Of a stretch of 64,000 nt of DNA, positions 17,701 to 26,669 are shown one piece after another. Location: assembly GCF_003971195.1 (NCBI RefSeq), contig NZ_CP034593.1:62001-126000 (forward strand), read 5' to 3'. The notes under the pieces are model-generated. The model saw only the letters and a list, made by a program, of their open reading frames with translations. It was not told the origin of the DNA and did no database searches. Source of the DNA: Flaviflexus ciconiae. GTDB lineage: Bacteria > Actinomycetota > Actinomycetes > Actinomycetales > Actinomycetaceae. The first letter of the stretch is position 1. Each line of letters starts with the position of its first letter. Position numbers and translations under genes: made by a program.

Positions 17701-18705
17701 ATGGACGCTCATGCCTTCGCTCTTGCGCACCGCCCCGAATGGGAGCGGCTCCGCGAACTGTCCAGACGCAAGACCCTAACCGGGCCCGAATCAGATGAGT
17801 TCATCCGCCTCTATCAGCGGTCCGCCACCCACCTCGCCATGCTCCGCACCGAGAGCCCCGACCCGAACGTTGTCCTGCGGCTTTCCCAGGTCCTCTCGCG
17901 GGCGCGTGCCACCATGACGGGCACGAGAACGGTCAATCGAAACTCCGTCGCCCAGTTCTTCCGGGCCACCCTGCCACTCGCCCTTTACCGGGTGCGGTGG
18001 TGGACCGTGTGGGTCATGATCGCCTTCCTCGTTATCGCAACCTCCACGGCAATCTACACCGCCACCAACCCGGAGGTCCTCTCGGCGCTTGGAACCGAAG
18101 CGGAACTCGAGCACTACGCCAATGTTGCCTTTGCCTCCTACTATTCCGAGTACCCATCGGCGGACTTTGCCGGACAGGTCTGGTCAAACAATGCGCGAAT
18201 CGCCGTCCAATCCATTGCCGGGGGAATCACCGGATTCGTGCCCGCCCTCGTCATCTACGAAAACGCCGCGGGAATAGGCTCATCCGCCGCAATCATGCAC
18301 TCCCAGGGCGGACTTGACGTCTTCTTCAAACTGATTCTTCCCCACGGCCTCCTCGAACTCACCGCGATCTTCATTGCCGCCGGAGCCGGGTTCTCACTGT
18401 TTTGGGCGATGGTGTCACCGGGCTATCGAACGCGATCGCAGGCGCTCGCGGAAGAGGGGAGAATCACCGTGATTGTTGCGGCCGGTCTTGTTATTGTCCT
18501 CGCGATCTCCGGCATCATCGAAGGCTTCGTCACGCCCTCGGGGCTACATTGGACAGTCAAGGTCTTCATCGGCGCACTGGCACTGGCCGGATACTGGGCG
18601 TACACAATCGCGGGTGGACGGTGGGCCTTAAGCCAGGGCTATTCAGCCGATATTGATGAAGACGAAGCGGGCTACAGCGCACCGGTGGCGGTGCAGAAGG
18701 CATAG
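17701..18705 (+). CDS. SpoIIM-like (DUF95) stage II sporulation protein M homologue
   Basis: About 334 residues with five or six membrane segments. The N-terminal cytoplasmic part reads EWERLRELSRRKTLTGPESDEF and LYQRSATHLAMLRT, typical of actinobacterial SpoIIM homologues. Later landmarks are WSNNARIAVQSIAGGITG and ILPHGLLELTAIFIAAGAGF, matching the conserved membrane core. In sporulating Firmicutes SpoIIM acts in septal peptidoglycan remodelling; in non-sporulating actinobacteria its role is undefined. It is divergent from the RDD gene and convergent with DUF58, the usual partner set. ATG 17701 fits the family start; an earlier ATG would add 18 atypical residues. Confidence 0.85.
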   Translation: MDAHAFALAHRPEWERLRELSRRKTLTGPESDEFIRLYQRSATHLAMLRTESPDPNVVLRLSQVLSRARATMTGTRTVNRNSVAQFFRATLPLALYRVRWWTVWVMIAFLVIATSTAIYTATNPEVLSALGTEAELEHYANVAFASYYSEYPSADFAGQVWSNNARIAVQSIAGGITGFVPALVIYENAAGIGSSAAIMHSQGGLDVFFKLILPHGLLELTAIFIAAGAGFSLFWAMVSPGYRTRSQALAEEGRITVIVAAGLVIVLAISGIIEGFVTPSGLHWTVKVFIGALALAGYWAYTIAGGRWALSQGYSADIDEDEAGYSAPVAVQKA

Positions 18706-18809
18706 CAGGCACGTTGCAAGTCGGGCACGGTAACGGAACTGGAATCGGGATGATCGGGCGGGACCGAACGCGCTGCTTGAGCTCCCCTGCTTCACCTCCG
18801 GTCAAAGCT

Positions 18810-20092
18810 CTAGAGCCTGCCGGCTTCCTTCAAGGCCAGGTACGTGTCGGCCACCTTGGCGGGCAGATCGTCCGGGGGAGCGGTGACAACAACGGCACCC
18901 AGGCGAGACAGATGGTCGGAGAGGGCTCTCTCGTCGAGGAGAGCACGGTGTGCTGCCGCCGCCTCGTAGGCTCCCTGCGACGTTCCATCGGTCTGCGTCA
19001 TACTCACGATCACCGGGTCGGTTGCGACTGCGACGATGATGGTGTGGCGGTGGAGGAGGCTGATTGCCTCGAGCAGACCGCCGGGCACCGTTCCCGAGTC
19101 GAGGGCGGTGGTGATGACAACGAGAGACTTGGCGTTGACCGTCTTGCGAATGTTGCCGGCCACGTCCGCCCAATCCGTTTGGGCAAGCGATGGTTGAACA
19201 TCGGCGAGAGCCGCCGCCACCGTGTGGATGGTGGATCGACGTGCCGGATCAACGCGAGCCTTGAGAGTGTCGTCGTGGACGAGAACGTGGAGGAGGTCGC
19301 CGGACTTCTCGGCAAGGGCCGCAAGAAGAAGCGTGGTTTCGATCGATGAGTCGATCCGTGGTTCCTCACCGATACGGATCGAGGAGGACCTGCCGCAGTC
19401 CAGAACCGAGACGATCCGTCGATCGCGCTCGGGCCGCCACGTCTTCACGAGCGTTTGACCCCGCCGGGCGGTGGACCGCCAGTCAATCGATCGAACGTCG
19501 TCGCCACGCACGTATTCGCGTAGCGAATCGAATTCGGTTCCCTCACCCGAGACAAGGAGGAGGCTTTTCCCCTCCATTTCCTTCAACCTGGCAATCCTGC
19601 TGGGCAGGAACCTGCGGGCTTTGAACGCCGGCATCACCATTAGCTTCGCGGAGTCTTCCCTGTTGCGTTGCCGTCCAGCAAGGCCCAGGGGGCCCGCGGT
19701 GCGGACGGTGATCGGGCCGGATTCGATCTTGCCCCGGCGGGAGGGAGAAATGATTGTTGACTGGATGGTGCGGCGGCCGGGGCCAAGATTGAAGGGAATG
19801 AGCGACGGCGCCGCTGTTACGGAAGGTGGCCACCCGTTTCGCACGGAGCCGCGCGCCCTGCGCGAAGAATTGTTGCGGATCTCCACGTCGGTAGACTGCA
19901 CGGTTCCCAGCCGAAGAGTGACATCTAAGCGGGTGACGGCAATGTTCTGCGGATTCGTGGCGAGAAGCCAGTCCGCACCGCACAGGGCAACGACGACCAG
20001 GAGAACGACAACCGGCCATACCCAGCTGCCGCCCAACAGCCCGCCGGGATGGCGAGGAGGACGAGGAGTGCGGAACGGAGAGTTGCGAACAT
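18810..20092 (-). pseudogene. DUF58 protein with VWA-like C-terminus, frameshifted near its start
   Basis: The main part contains the DUF58 signature REYVRGDDVRSIDWRSTARR followed by a von Willebrand A-like fold (SVLDCGRSSS). ATG 20092 overlaps the MoxR stop as TAATG and begins MFATLRSALLVLLAIP, but the hydrophobic continuation GLLGGSWVWPVVVLL lies in the next frame. One G missing from the GGG run (plus-strand CCC at 20040-20042) explains it: restoring it makes the interval divisible by three and gives about 427 residues with two N-terminal membrane segments. DUF58 proteins accompany MoxR ATPases and probably bind metal-dependent protein partners at the membrane. It is likely intact in the organism. 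Confidence 0.8.
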
Positions 20093-21095
20093 TAGCGGGG
20101 AACCGGAACCTGCGTGAGAACGTTCTCGACAATCCGCTCGGGCGTGAGCCCGTCGAGTTCGGCCTCGGGTTGAGGCTGATGCGGTGAGCAAGTGCAGGAC
20201 GTGCCATGGCCTTTACATCATCGGGAGTGCAGTAGTCCCTTCCCGACAGCCAGGCCCAGGACTGACCGGTGCGCAGGAGGGCGGTTGCGCCGCGCGGGGA
20301 TACTCCGACCGAGACCGAGGGGGCCGTGCGGGTGGCACGCACCAGGTCAACGATGTAGGACTGGATAGCGGGGTGGACCTCGACGGAACGGACCTCGTGG
20401 CGGGCTTTGATGACATCTTCTGCCGCCGCGACGGGGTTGATGTTTGCGGTGGAAAGATCGTTCGGATCAAAGTAACCCGCGTGCCGGCGAAGCACCTCGA
20501 GTTCGGCGTCCCGCTCGGGGAGCGGAACCTCGAGCTTCAGCAGGAAGCGGTCGAGCTGAGCCTCGGGAAGCGGATACGTTCCCTCGTATTCGATCGGGTT
20601 CTGCGTGGCGATCACCATGAACGGCTCGGGAAGGTCTTTCGGGTCGCCGTCGACCGTGACACGCCCCTCGGCCATGGCCTCCAAGAGAGCCGCCTGAGTT
20701 TTTGGTGGGGTGCGGTTGATCTCGTCGGCGAGCAACAGCTGGGTGAAGACCGGGCCCGGACGGAACGTGAACTCACCGGTTGCCGAACGATAAATCAGGG
20801 AGCCGGTGAGATCGCCCGGCATGAGATCCGGCGTGAATTGCACGCGAGAGTTGTCGAGGCTGAGCGCGGCTGACAGGGAACGCACGAGAAGAGTCTTCGC
20901 GGTGCCGGGAACGCCTTCCAGGAGGACGTGACCGCCAGACAGCAGGCCGATCAGCAGGCCAGAGAGGACGCCCTCTTGGCCGATCACAGCCTTGCGGACC
21001 TCGGTGGCAATCCCCGCGAAGGCCCGCTGGGATTCAGAGGCACCGGGACCGGGGGTTGGCATGGCAAGAGGTGGGCGGTACGAGGGGCTAGTCAT
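20092..21095 (-). pseudogene. MoxR-family AAA+ ATPase, C-terminus frameshifted
   Basis: Starts at ATG 21095. Walker A is GVPGTAKT, Walker B with sensor context is LLADEINRTPPKTQAALLEAM, sensor 1 is MVIATQNPIEYEGTYPLPEAQLDRF, and SPRGATALL is the sensor 2 region. After ALAHRISLNP the frame is lost. In the alternate frame the expected tail (EAELDGLTPERIVENVL, then QVPVPR and TAA) appears at once. One C missing from a C run (plus-strand GGG at 20167-20169) accounts for it and makes the interval divisible by three, about 334 residues. MoxR ATPases act as chaperones for VWA-domain proteins, here the DUF58 neighbour. The apparent 761-residue MoxR-DUF58 fusion is an artefact of this break and the next. 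Confidence 0.85.
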
Positions 21096-22212
21096 GGATG
21101 AGCTCCTTGGTGAGTGCGGTTAGTTCGTGTGCGAGGTCAACAAGCTCACGGTCGGTTGTCGGCGGAGGGCCGTAGAGAACTTGGCTGACCCGGTCCGGAT
21201 GCCAGCCAGATGCTTCTGAGATCCGGGAAATGACGTTCTCCGGTGTGGCTTCGGAGGGGATGCCGAGCCGGGCGGCGACCCTTGCGATCGTTCCCGCACG
21301 TAGAGCCTTGCCGGCATGGCCCGCGTTCCCGCCCCGCTCGTAGAGTCGGGCGCGGCCGCGTGCCGATTCTGCGGAGGGCACGATAACGGGAAGGGATTCG
21401 GGGATCAGGGGGCCGACGGGCCTGCGAACACAGATGCCGTACCAGAGGGCCGCGATAGCAAAACCAGCGAGAGCGCCGGTGAGTGCGGGCGGAACGGCCG
21501 AGATCGAGGAATCTGTCGCAGTTGTTTCCGTCGGTATGATCCAGGACACGGAATCGGTATGCCCCAGAGCCCTTATGGCAACGGCGGCGTTGTGTGCTCG
21601 GTCCAAGTAGTCGTTGGTGAAGACCTCGGGAGAGGCAAAGACCGAAACGTTCCCCTCGACCGCCAGGTAGTGTCCGCTGGTCACCGGGAAACACCCGGTG
21701 GCGGGAATATTGTTCGTGTCGATGCCCCAGGTGGCGCCGTCGATGGCGTCCAGATCCGAGACCCAGTCGACCGAACAGTTGGGGCCGGTCGGTGTAGCGG
21801 AGGACGATGAGAAGGCGCGGGGATTGCCGGTCAGCCACAGGGATGCACCCCTGCCTTCGTCCATGACAGCCACGACCGGTCTGCCGGACTCGATGAGCGA
21901 TTCCCGTTCCCGTTCGGTCAGGAGCGAGAACGGGTCCCACACGAGAATCGTGCCTTCATGATCAAGTGCCTCATCGGCGGTGCGGACAACGGTGATGGTG
22001 GCACCGCGATCCTCGATGATCGATCCGAGTGCGCCAGCACCATCCGGGGAGACCGAATCCGGGTGCATAGTCTGCTGATTGCCCCTCCCCTGAAGGGTGA
22101 TGATCGAGAGAGCAAGGAGGCCAATGATGATCGCGGTAAAGATTCCGAACAGGACCTTGTTCTTGAGCGGCTTCTTAGCAACGAGTTGCGCGAACTTCGG
22201 ATCGGAGCTCAT
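21088..22212 (-). CDS. DUF4350 domain protein
   Basis: About 374 residues. ATG 22212 overlaps the DUF4129 stop (ATGA). A cytoplasmic N-terminus (KFAQLVAKKPLKNK) is followed by one membrane segment, then the DUF4350 domain (HPDSVSPDGAGALGSIIEDRGATITVV and the acidic ILVWDPFSLLTERE), which resembles a glutamine-amidotransferase-like or nucleotide-binding fold, then a second membrane segment near residue 265 and a soluble tail. The function is not known. It overlaps the moxR start by 8 bp, so the DUF4129-DUF4350-MoxR-DUF58 block is one operon. These genes recur together in actinobacteria, which suggests a shared envelope role. Confidence 0.8.
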   Translation of the reverse strand: MSSDPKFAQLVAKKPLKNKVLFGIFTAIIIGLLALSIITLQGRGNQQTMHPDSVSPDGAGALGSIIEDRGATITVVRTADEALDHEGTILVWDPFSLLTERERESLIESGRPVVAVMDEGRGASLWLTGNPRAFSSSSATPTGPNCSVDWVSDLDAIDGATWGIDTNNIPATGCFPVTSGHYLAVEGNVSVFASPEVFTNDYLDRAHNAAVAIRALGHTDSVSWIIPTETTATDSSISAVPPALTGALAGFAIAALWYGICVRRPVGPLIPESLPVIVPSAESARGRARLYERGGNAGHAGKALRAGTIARVAARLGIPSEATPENVISRISEASGWHPDRVSQVLYGPPPTTDRELVDLAHELTALTKELIHD

Positions 22213-22832
22213 GCGTTCACCACCCGGCCCGCCTGACGGCATCGGTTCGCGAGGTCGGCCATTGCCTGAGCATCAGCGAGCGTTGCCGAGCCGCCGCCGT
22301 AGACGACCGAATTGAAGAGTTGCGCGCCCGGGCCCAGTGGCAACCCCGTTGTGGCATTTCCCTGCCAGGCTGCTTCCACGGCAGTCATGCCGGGGGTGGC
22401 AAGAATCAGGCCGCGTTCGTCAAGGATGCGGATGCTGGCGCGATAGTAGTCCGCGCACGCTGAAGCGTAGTTGCCTGCGCGCAGCGCCGCGGCAGCGTCC
22501 TGCTCGAGCCTGTCGAGCGGCCGCGAATCATCGAGGATGGTCGACGGCCCGGATGCCTTCTTTCGGGCGCCGGGGCGGAGCCTGCCGTAGTAGAGAGCGA
22601 AGCCGCCGACGACGAGAAGAAAAATGATGATTGTGACCGACCCCGTCAGCGAGGGATTGAACGTGACGTCGAGACTGAGATGCTGGAGGCGTTCAATGAG
22701 CCACGTACCAAGCCGTTCAACGAGGGATTGGCCGGGTTCCTGGTATTTGGCTTTGGACAGTTCTTCCACGGCCCACATGCGCGCCTCGTCCCCCTCGGGG
22801 TCGAGGAAACGCAAAGGGAGGGAAGCGAGCAC
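22209..22832 (-). CDS. DUF4129 domain protein
   Basis: 207 residues. The N-terminus is soluble and probably external, with WAVEELSKAKYQEP, the conserved DUF4129-associated helix. One membrane segment follows near residues 65-85 (GSVTIIIFLLVVGGFALYYG), then a cytoplasmic domain with AAAALRAGNYASACADYYRA, a tetratricopeptide-like helical pair typical of DUF4129, and GMTAVEAAW. In transglutaminase proteins DUF4129 forms the C-terminal part; here it is free-standing, as usual beside DUF4350 and MoxR. A start a few codons upstream is possible. The gene to its right ends 3 bp away and is co-oriented, so the operon continues upstream. Confidence 0.8.
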   Translation of the reverse strand: MLASLPLRFLDPEGDEARMWAVEELSKAKYQEPGQSLVERLGTWLIERLQHLSLDVTFNPSLTGSVTIIIFLLVVGGFALYYGRLRPGARKKASGPSTILDDSRPLDRLEQDAAAALRAGNYASACADYYRASIRILDERGLILATPGMTAVEAAWQGNATTGLPLGPGAQLFNSVVYGGGSATLADAQAMADLANRCRQAGRVVNA

Positions 22833-22835
22833 GGC

Positions 22836-24038
22836 CTAAGAGTCGCGGACCTGGCCGTGGAAGCCCTCCCGGACCATCCGCAGGTTGATGTAGATGACGT
22901 TCGTGACTGCCTGGAAGAACGCAACTGACACGGCGGAAATAAGAGCCGATGTGATTGTTGCGTAGATCAGCGTGCCCGTCGTGGTTCCCATGCCGAGGAA
23001 CGAGAAGATGGCAATGACGATCGAGGCGGCAATCATGAGCACAATGGAAAGGACCACGGCAACGAAGAATGTTGCGAACACCTGGAAGAACATGCCCGAC
23101 GTCAGCTGGAAGGAACGCGCAATCGACGCGATTGGGCCCCTTTGTTCGGCCACGAGAGCGGGAACAACGCAGGAAAGTCGGACCGCGAAGTAGATGCTGC
23201 CGATCAGGAGGAGAAGGGCCAGGATAGCAACGCCGCCGCCTCCCATCGACTCCCCGAACGGAATAAACAGCAGGGAGATCAGGGTCATGATGATAGCCAT
23301 GGCGACAACGTAGAGAATGTAGGCGACTCCCAGGCGTCCAGCATCGCCCGTCGACATACTGATCGCCCTGCCGATGGTGATCTTGCGGCCGTACACGGCA
23401 CTCATCGCCGCATTGACGGCCGTCGTGTAAATAAACAGGCCGGCAATGAAGGAAACAAGCGCTGTAAGAATTGTTGAGACCGTGGCCGACGTCGACAAGG
23501 CATCCGCATCAACGCTGACGATCTGCGAAGTAGTCAGATAGCTGGCCTCGCCGCCGATAAGAACAATAATTGTAGAAACAATACCGGCGATCAGGTAGAC
23601 GATCAGCGGGAGTACAACGAACACCTTGGGGTTGTAGCGGATCAGCCGGATCGCGGCATCAATCTGTTCCATTGTTGTGAGCGGGTGCAGAGGGAACGGA
23701 GATCCGCTGTAACCGCCGTACGGCCTGCTCCCGTAGTTGCCCGACGATGTTCCGAACTGCCCATAGTTTTCGAGCGTCGAAGGCCGATCGTCGTTTCCAG
23801 CGCCACCGTCCCACGGCCCCCGGCTCGGATTCTGATGACCGAAGTAACCGAAACCGCCGCCACCTTGCGTATTGGTGCCGGAACTATTGCCCGGGTCGTT
23901 GTTGCCCGAACCATTATTCGGGTAGTTCGGGTAGTTTCCCTGGTTGCTTTCCGGGTTTGGAGCGTTGCCTTCGGAGGCGCCGTCCCGGTCCGCCCAGTCA
24001 TCGTTCTCCGGATGCCAACGGTGGTTGTCGTTAGACAT
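22836..24038 (-). CDS. Gly/Asn/Pro-rich membrane protein (GDPD membrane-domain-like)
   Basis: 400 residues. The first 115 are low-complexity, rich in Asn, Gly, Pro and Tyr, and likely disordered in the cytoplasm. The remainder has about six membrane segments, starting after LTTMEQIDAAIRLIRYNPKVF, typical of actinobacterial proteins annotated as glycerophosphoryl diester phosphodiesterase membrane domain. The catalytic phosphodiesterase domain is absent. A short charged tail ends it. It precedes DUF4129 by 3 bp and is probably the first gene of the operon. It is divergent from mtrA with about 320 bp between. No substrate can be inferred. Confidence 0.75.
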   Translation of the reverse strand: MSNDNHRWHPENDDWADRDGASEGNAPNPESNQGNYPNYPNNGSGNNDPGNSSGTNTQGGGGFGYFGHQNPSRGPWDGGAGNDDRPSTLENYGQFGTSSGNYGSRPYGGYSGSPFPLHPLTTMEQIDAAIRLIRYNPKVFVVLPLIVYLIAGIVSTIIVLIGGEASYLTTSQIVSVDADALSTSATVSTILTALVSFIAGLFIYTTAVNAAMSAVYGRKITIGRAISMSTGDAGRLGVAYILYVVAMAIIMTLISLLFIPFGESMGGGGVAILALLLLIGSIYFAVRLSCVVPALVAEQRGPIASIARSFQLTSGMFFQVFATFFVAVVLSIVLMIAASIVIAIFSFLGMGTTTGTLIYATITSALISAVSVAFFQAVTNVIYINLRMVREGFHGQVRDS

Positions 24039-24360
24039 AATCTTCCCCTCGTGTCAGTGAGACTGGTTTCATCTTGGCACAGTGACCTCTTTGAATGGGA
24101 GGTGAGAGGCGGGGAGTTGCATCTCGCAACGTATTTGACAAGGAAAGATCGTCGTTAACGAGACACCGGGGAAGAAGGGCTTTCCGCCGGTGCACGGGTG
24201 TATTCGTTATTTCCCTGCTGAGTAAATCAAGCACCAGTAAGAGCGGCGGAATACCTGGTTGGGAGCGATGTGGGATCGTACCTGGTGGATTACGCAGTTA
24301 GCCTGTGTGAGGTTGGCGAGTGCTCGGGCAAACTCTGCTCATTCGTGGGAAACTGGTGGC
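24039..24360. other. Divergent intergenic region upstream of mtrA
   Basis: No gene is convincing here. It must carry the mtrA promoter on the right and the promoter of the minus-strand membrane-protein operon on the left. I could not pick one -35/-10 pair with confidence. Reading mtrA from codons further left would add residues unlike any receiver domain. Confidence 0.4.
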
Positions 24361-25041
24361 ATGAAGTCCCGCATTCTTGTCGTCGATGATGATCCCTCGA
24401 TCTCGGAGATGGTTGCCATTCTCCTCGAGTCAGAAGGATATGAGGTGACGGTGTGTGCCGACGGGCAGTCGGTGCTCCCGCTCTACCGTGCCGAACGACC
24501 CGACCTTGTGCTCCTTGACGTCATGCTCCCCGGCATGAACGGCGTTGAGGTGTGCAAGGCGCTTCGCGACGAGACAGATATTCCCATCATCATGATGAGT
24601 GCGCTAACCGACTCCGTTGATGTCATTGCGGGCCTCGAGGCAGGTGCCGACGACTACGTGACAAAGCCGTTTGAGAATTCTGTTCTCATGGCCCGGATTA
24701 AGGCTCGCCTGCGCAGGCAGGAGCTGGAGCCGGAGATCCTCAAGGTTGCCGACCTGACGATCGACATTACCGGTCACACCGTGCAGCGTGGCGACGAAAA
24801 TCTCTCGCTGACGCCGCTCGAGTTTGATCTTCTTGTTGCTCTCGCTCGTAAGCCTCGCCAGGTGTTCTCGCGCGAGGAGCTTCTTGAGCTGGTGTGGGGG
24901 TACCGCCACAGTGCGGACACCCGCCTCGTCAACGTCCACGTCCAGAGGCTCCGCGCCAAGGTCGAAAAGGATCAGGATAATCCCGAGGTTGTTCTGACCG
25001 TTCGCGGCGTCGGATATCGGGCGGGTGCGGCACAGGAGTGA
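24361..25041 (+). CDS. mtrA: Response regulator MtrA
   Basis: 226 residues. A receiver domain starts MKSRILVVDDDPSISEM, has the phospho-acceptor Asp53 in LVLLDVMLPGMNG and the conserved Lys in DDYVTKPF; an OmpR-type winged helix follows with LTPLEFDLLVALARKP and NVHVQRLRAKVEKD. This is close to mycobacterial MtrA, the essential regulator of cell division and wall genes. The stop overlaps mtrB (GTGA) and lpqB follows, the conserved actinobacterial order. ATG 24361 matches the family start. Confidence 0.97.
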   Translation: MKSRILVVDDDPSISEMVAILLESEGYEVTVCADGQSVLPLYRAERPDLVLLDVMLPGMNGVEVCKALRDETDIPIIMMSALTDSVDVIAGLEAGADDYVTKPFENSVLMARIKARLRRQELEPEILKVADLTIDITGHTVQRGDENLSLTPLEFDLLVALARKPRQVFSREELLELVWGYRHSADTRLVNVHVQRLRAKVEKDQDNPEVVLTVRGVGYRAGAAQE

Positions 25042-26669
25042 GCGACCAAGCTCCGGAGCAGGAGCATACAGGCCCTTCGAGGGGCCGACTGATCGCAGAG
25101 AACCTGACGGAGCTGGGGCGCTTCTTCAGCCAGCGCCTCCAGGTCCGCGTGATTGCTATCCTCCTGACGATTGTTACGTTCTCCGTTTCCATAACGTTCG
25201 GTGTTGCCCTCTGGCAGATTCGCAACCAGGTATTCGACTCCCGCATCGACTCGATCGTCGAAGAATTCGGGGTGGATGCTCGGTCAGCCCAGCAGAACTT
25301 CTCGGCAACCATCGGTTCCAACCCCGGTGATGTTCAGTTGCGTGCCAGCCAGATCGTCACCAGCATGTATGACCCGTCATCCTCGATCATCGGCGTTCTG
25401 CTCATGCGGTCCGAGGACCAGGCAAGCACGAACATCCAGATCCTGGAGCCGGTTCGTGGACCCGCTGTTACTCGCGATCTCGTCACGGATGAACTAAGAG
25501 CACAAATATCCAGTTCGGAAGCGCTTCACTGGCAGTCCGTCTCCATCCCCCTCAGCAGCGGGGAAACCGAGCCGGGTGTCGTCATCGGCGTTTCCGTATC
25601 TATCCCGGGGGCCGGTTCGTACGAGCTGTATTCGGTGTTCTCACTGGAGGCGGAGCAACAGCTCCTCAGCCTCGTTACCACCGTTCAGCTAGTTGCTGGC
25701 GGAATCCTTCTTATTCTGCTGGTTCTCATGGCGGTGGTTCTTGTCCGCATGGTTCTCGGCCCAATCCGAGAAGCCTCCCGAAACGCGCGCAGGATCGCCG
25801 ACGGTGCGTTCGAGGTGCGGATGGACGTCAAGGGTGACGACGAACTGGCACAGCTTGCCGAGTCGTTCAACCAGATGGCGTCGTCATTGGATGAACAGTT
25901 TACGCGCCTCCAGAAGCTGTCGAAGGTCCAGCAGGACTTCGTCTCCGCCGTTTCCCACGAACTCCGCTCTCCGGTCACGACGATCCGCATGGCGGGGCAG
26001 CTCATCTACGACAAGAGGGACGAGCTACCGCCCAGCCTCCAGCGGTCCGCCGAACTCATGCAGCGTCAGCTCGTTAACCTTGACGCAATGCTTGCCGACC
26101 TTCTGGAAATCTCGCGATTCGATGCGGGGGCGATGGCACTCAATACCGAATACGTTGACCTCACGACCCTCGTGGAAGACGTAGTGGAGATGGCGGCACC
26201 TCTCGCACGCGAAGACGAAGTCACGGTCCGCGTGCACTCGGTCGGCAACACCTATGCAACTGTGGAACACCGGCGAGTGGAACGCATGGTGCGTAACCTG
26301 CTGGTCAATGCGATCGAACACGCGGAAGGCGGCAACGTCCGCCTCGACGTTGTCGGTAACGAGACAGCGGTCGCTGTCCGCGTTGTCGACGATGGTGTTG
26401 GCATGAGCCAGGAACAGGTTGATCACGTTTTCGACAGGTTCTGGCGTGCCGATGCTGCCCGCGTGCGCAAGGCCGGTGGCACCGGCCTTGGTTTGACGAT
26501 TGCCCGCGAGGACGCTCACCTCCACGGCGGAGAAATCCGCGTCTGGGGTGTTCTCGGTGAAGGCTCGAGCTTCCTACTGATCCTGCCCAGGGAACCGGGA
26601 AGCCCATTCGTTGCTCCCGTCGACGTTGAAGTTGACTTCGACCCGGAGAAGTTCAAGGAGGAAGAATGA
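25038..26669 (+). CDS. mtrB: Sensor histidine kinase MtrB
   Basis: 543 residues with GTG start 25038 overlapping the mtrA stop. Membrane segments are near residues 35-60 and 217-240, flanking an extracellular sensor domain of about 155 residues. A HAMP linker follows (MVLGPIREASRNARRIADG), then the dimerisation helix with the phospho-acceptor His in FVSAVSHELRSPVTTIRMA, the N box LLVNAIEHAEGG, and the G boxes VDDGVGMSQEQ and GTGLGLTIA. It phosphorylates MtrA; in mycobacteria its activity is tied to the septum and modulated by LpqB. The lpqB start overlaps its stop. Confidence 0.96.
   Translation: MSDQAPEQEHTGPSRGRLIAENLTELGRFFSQRLQVRVIAILLTIVTFSVSITFGVALWQIRNQVFDSRIDSIVEEFGVDARSAQQNFSATIGSNPGDVQLRASQIVTSMYDPSSSIIGVLLMRSEDQASTNIQILEPVRGPAVTRDLVTDELRAQISSSEALHWQSVSIPLSSGETEPGVVIGVSVSIPGAGSYELYSVFSLEAEQQLLSLVTTVQLVAGGILLILLVLMAVVLVRMVLGPIREASRNARRIADGAFEVRMDVKGDDELAQLAESFNQMASSLDEQFTRLQKLSKVQQDFVSAVSHELRSPVTTIRMAGQLIYDKRDELPPSLQRSAELMQRQLVNLDAMLADLLEISRFDAGAMALNTEYVDLTTLVEDVVEMAAPLAREDEVTVRVHSVGNTYATVEHRRVERMVRNLLVNAIEHAEGGNVRLDVVGNETAVAVRVVDDGVGMSQEQVDHVFDRFWRADAARVRKAGGTGLGLTIAREDAHLHGGEIRVWGVLGEGSSFLLILPREPGSPFVAPVDVEVDFDPEKFKEEE

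Noticed and set aside
18810..21095. A novel MoxR-DUF58 fusion enzyme
   Set aside because: Both original gene ends are visible in the alternate frame and two single-base run deletions explain the fusion.
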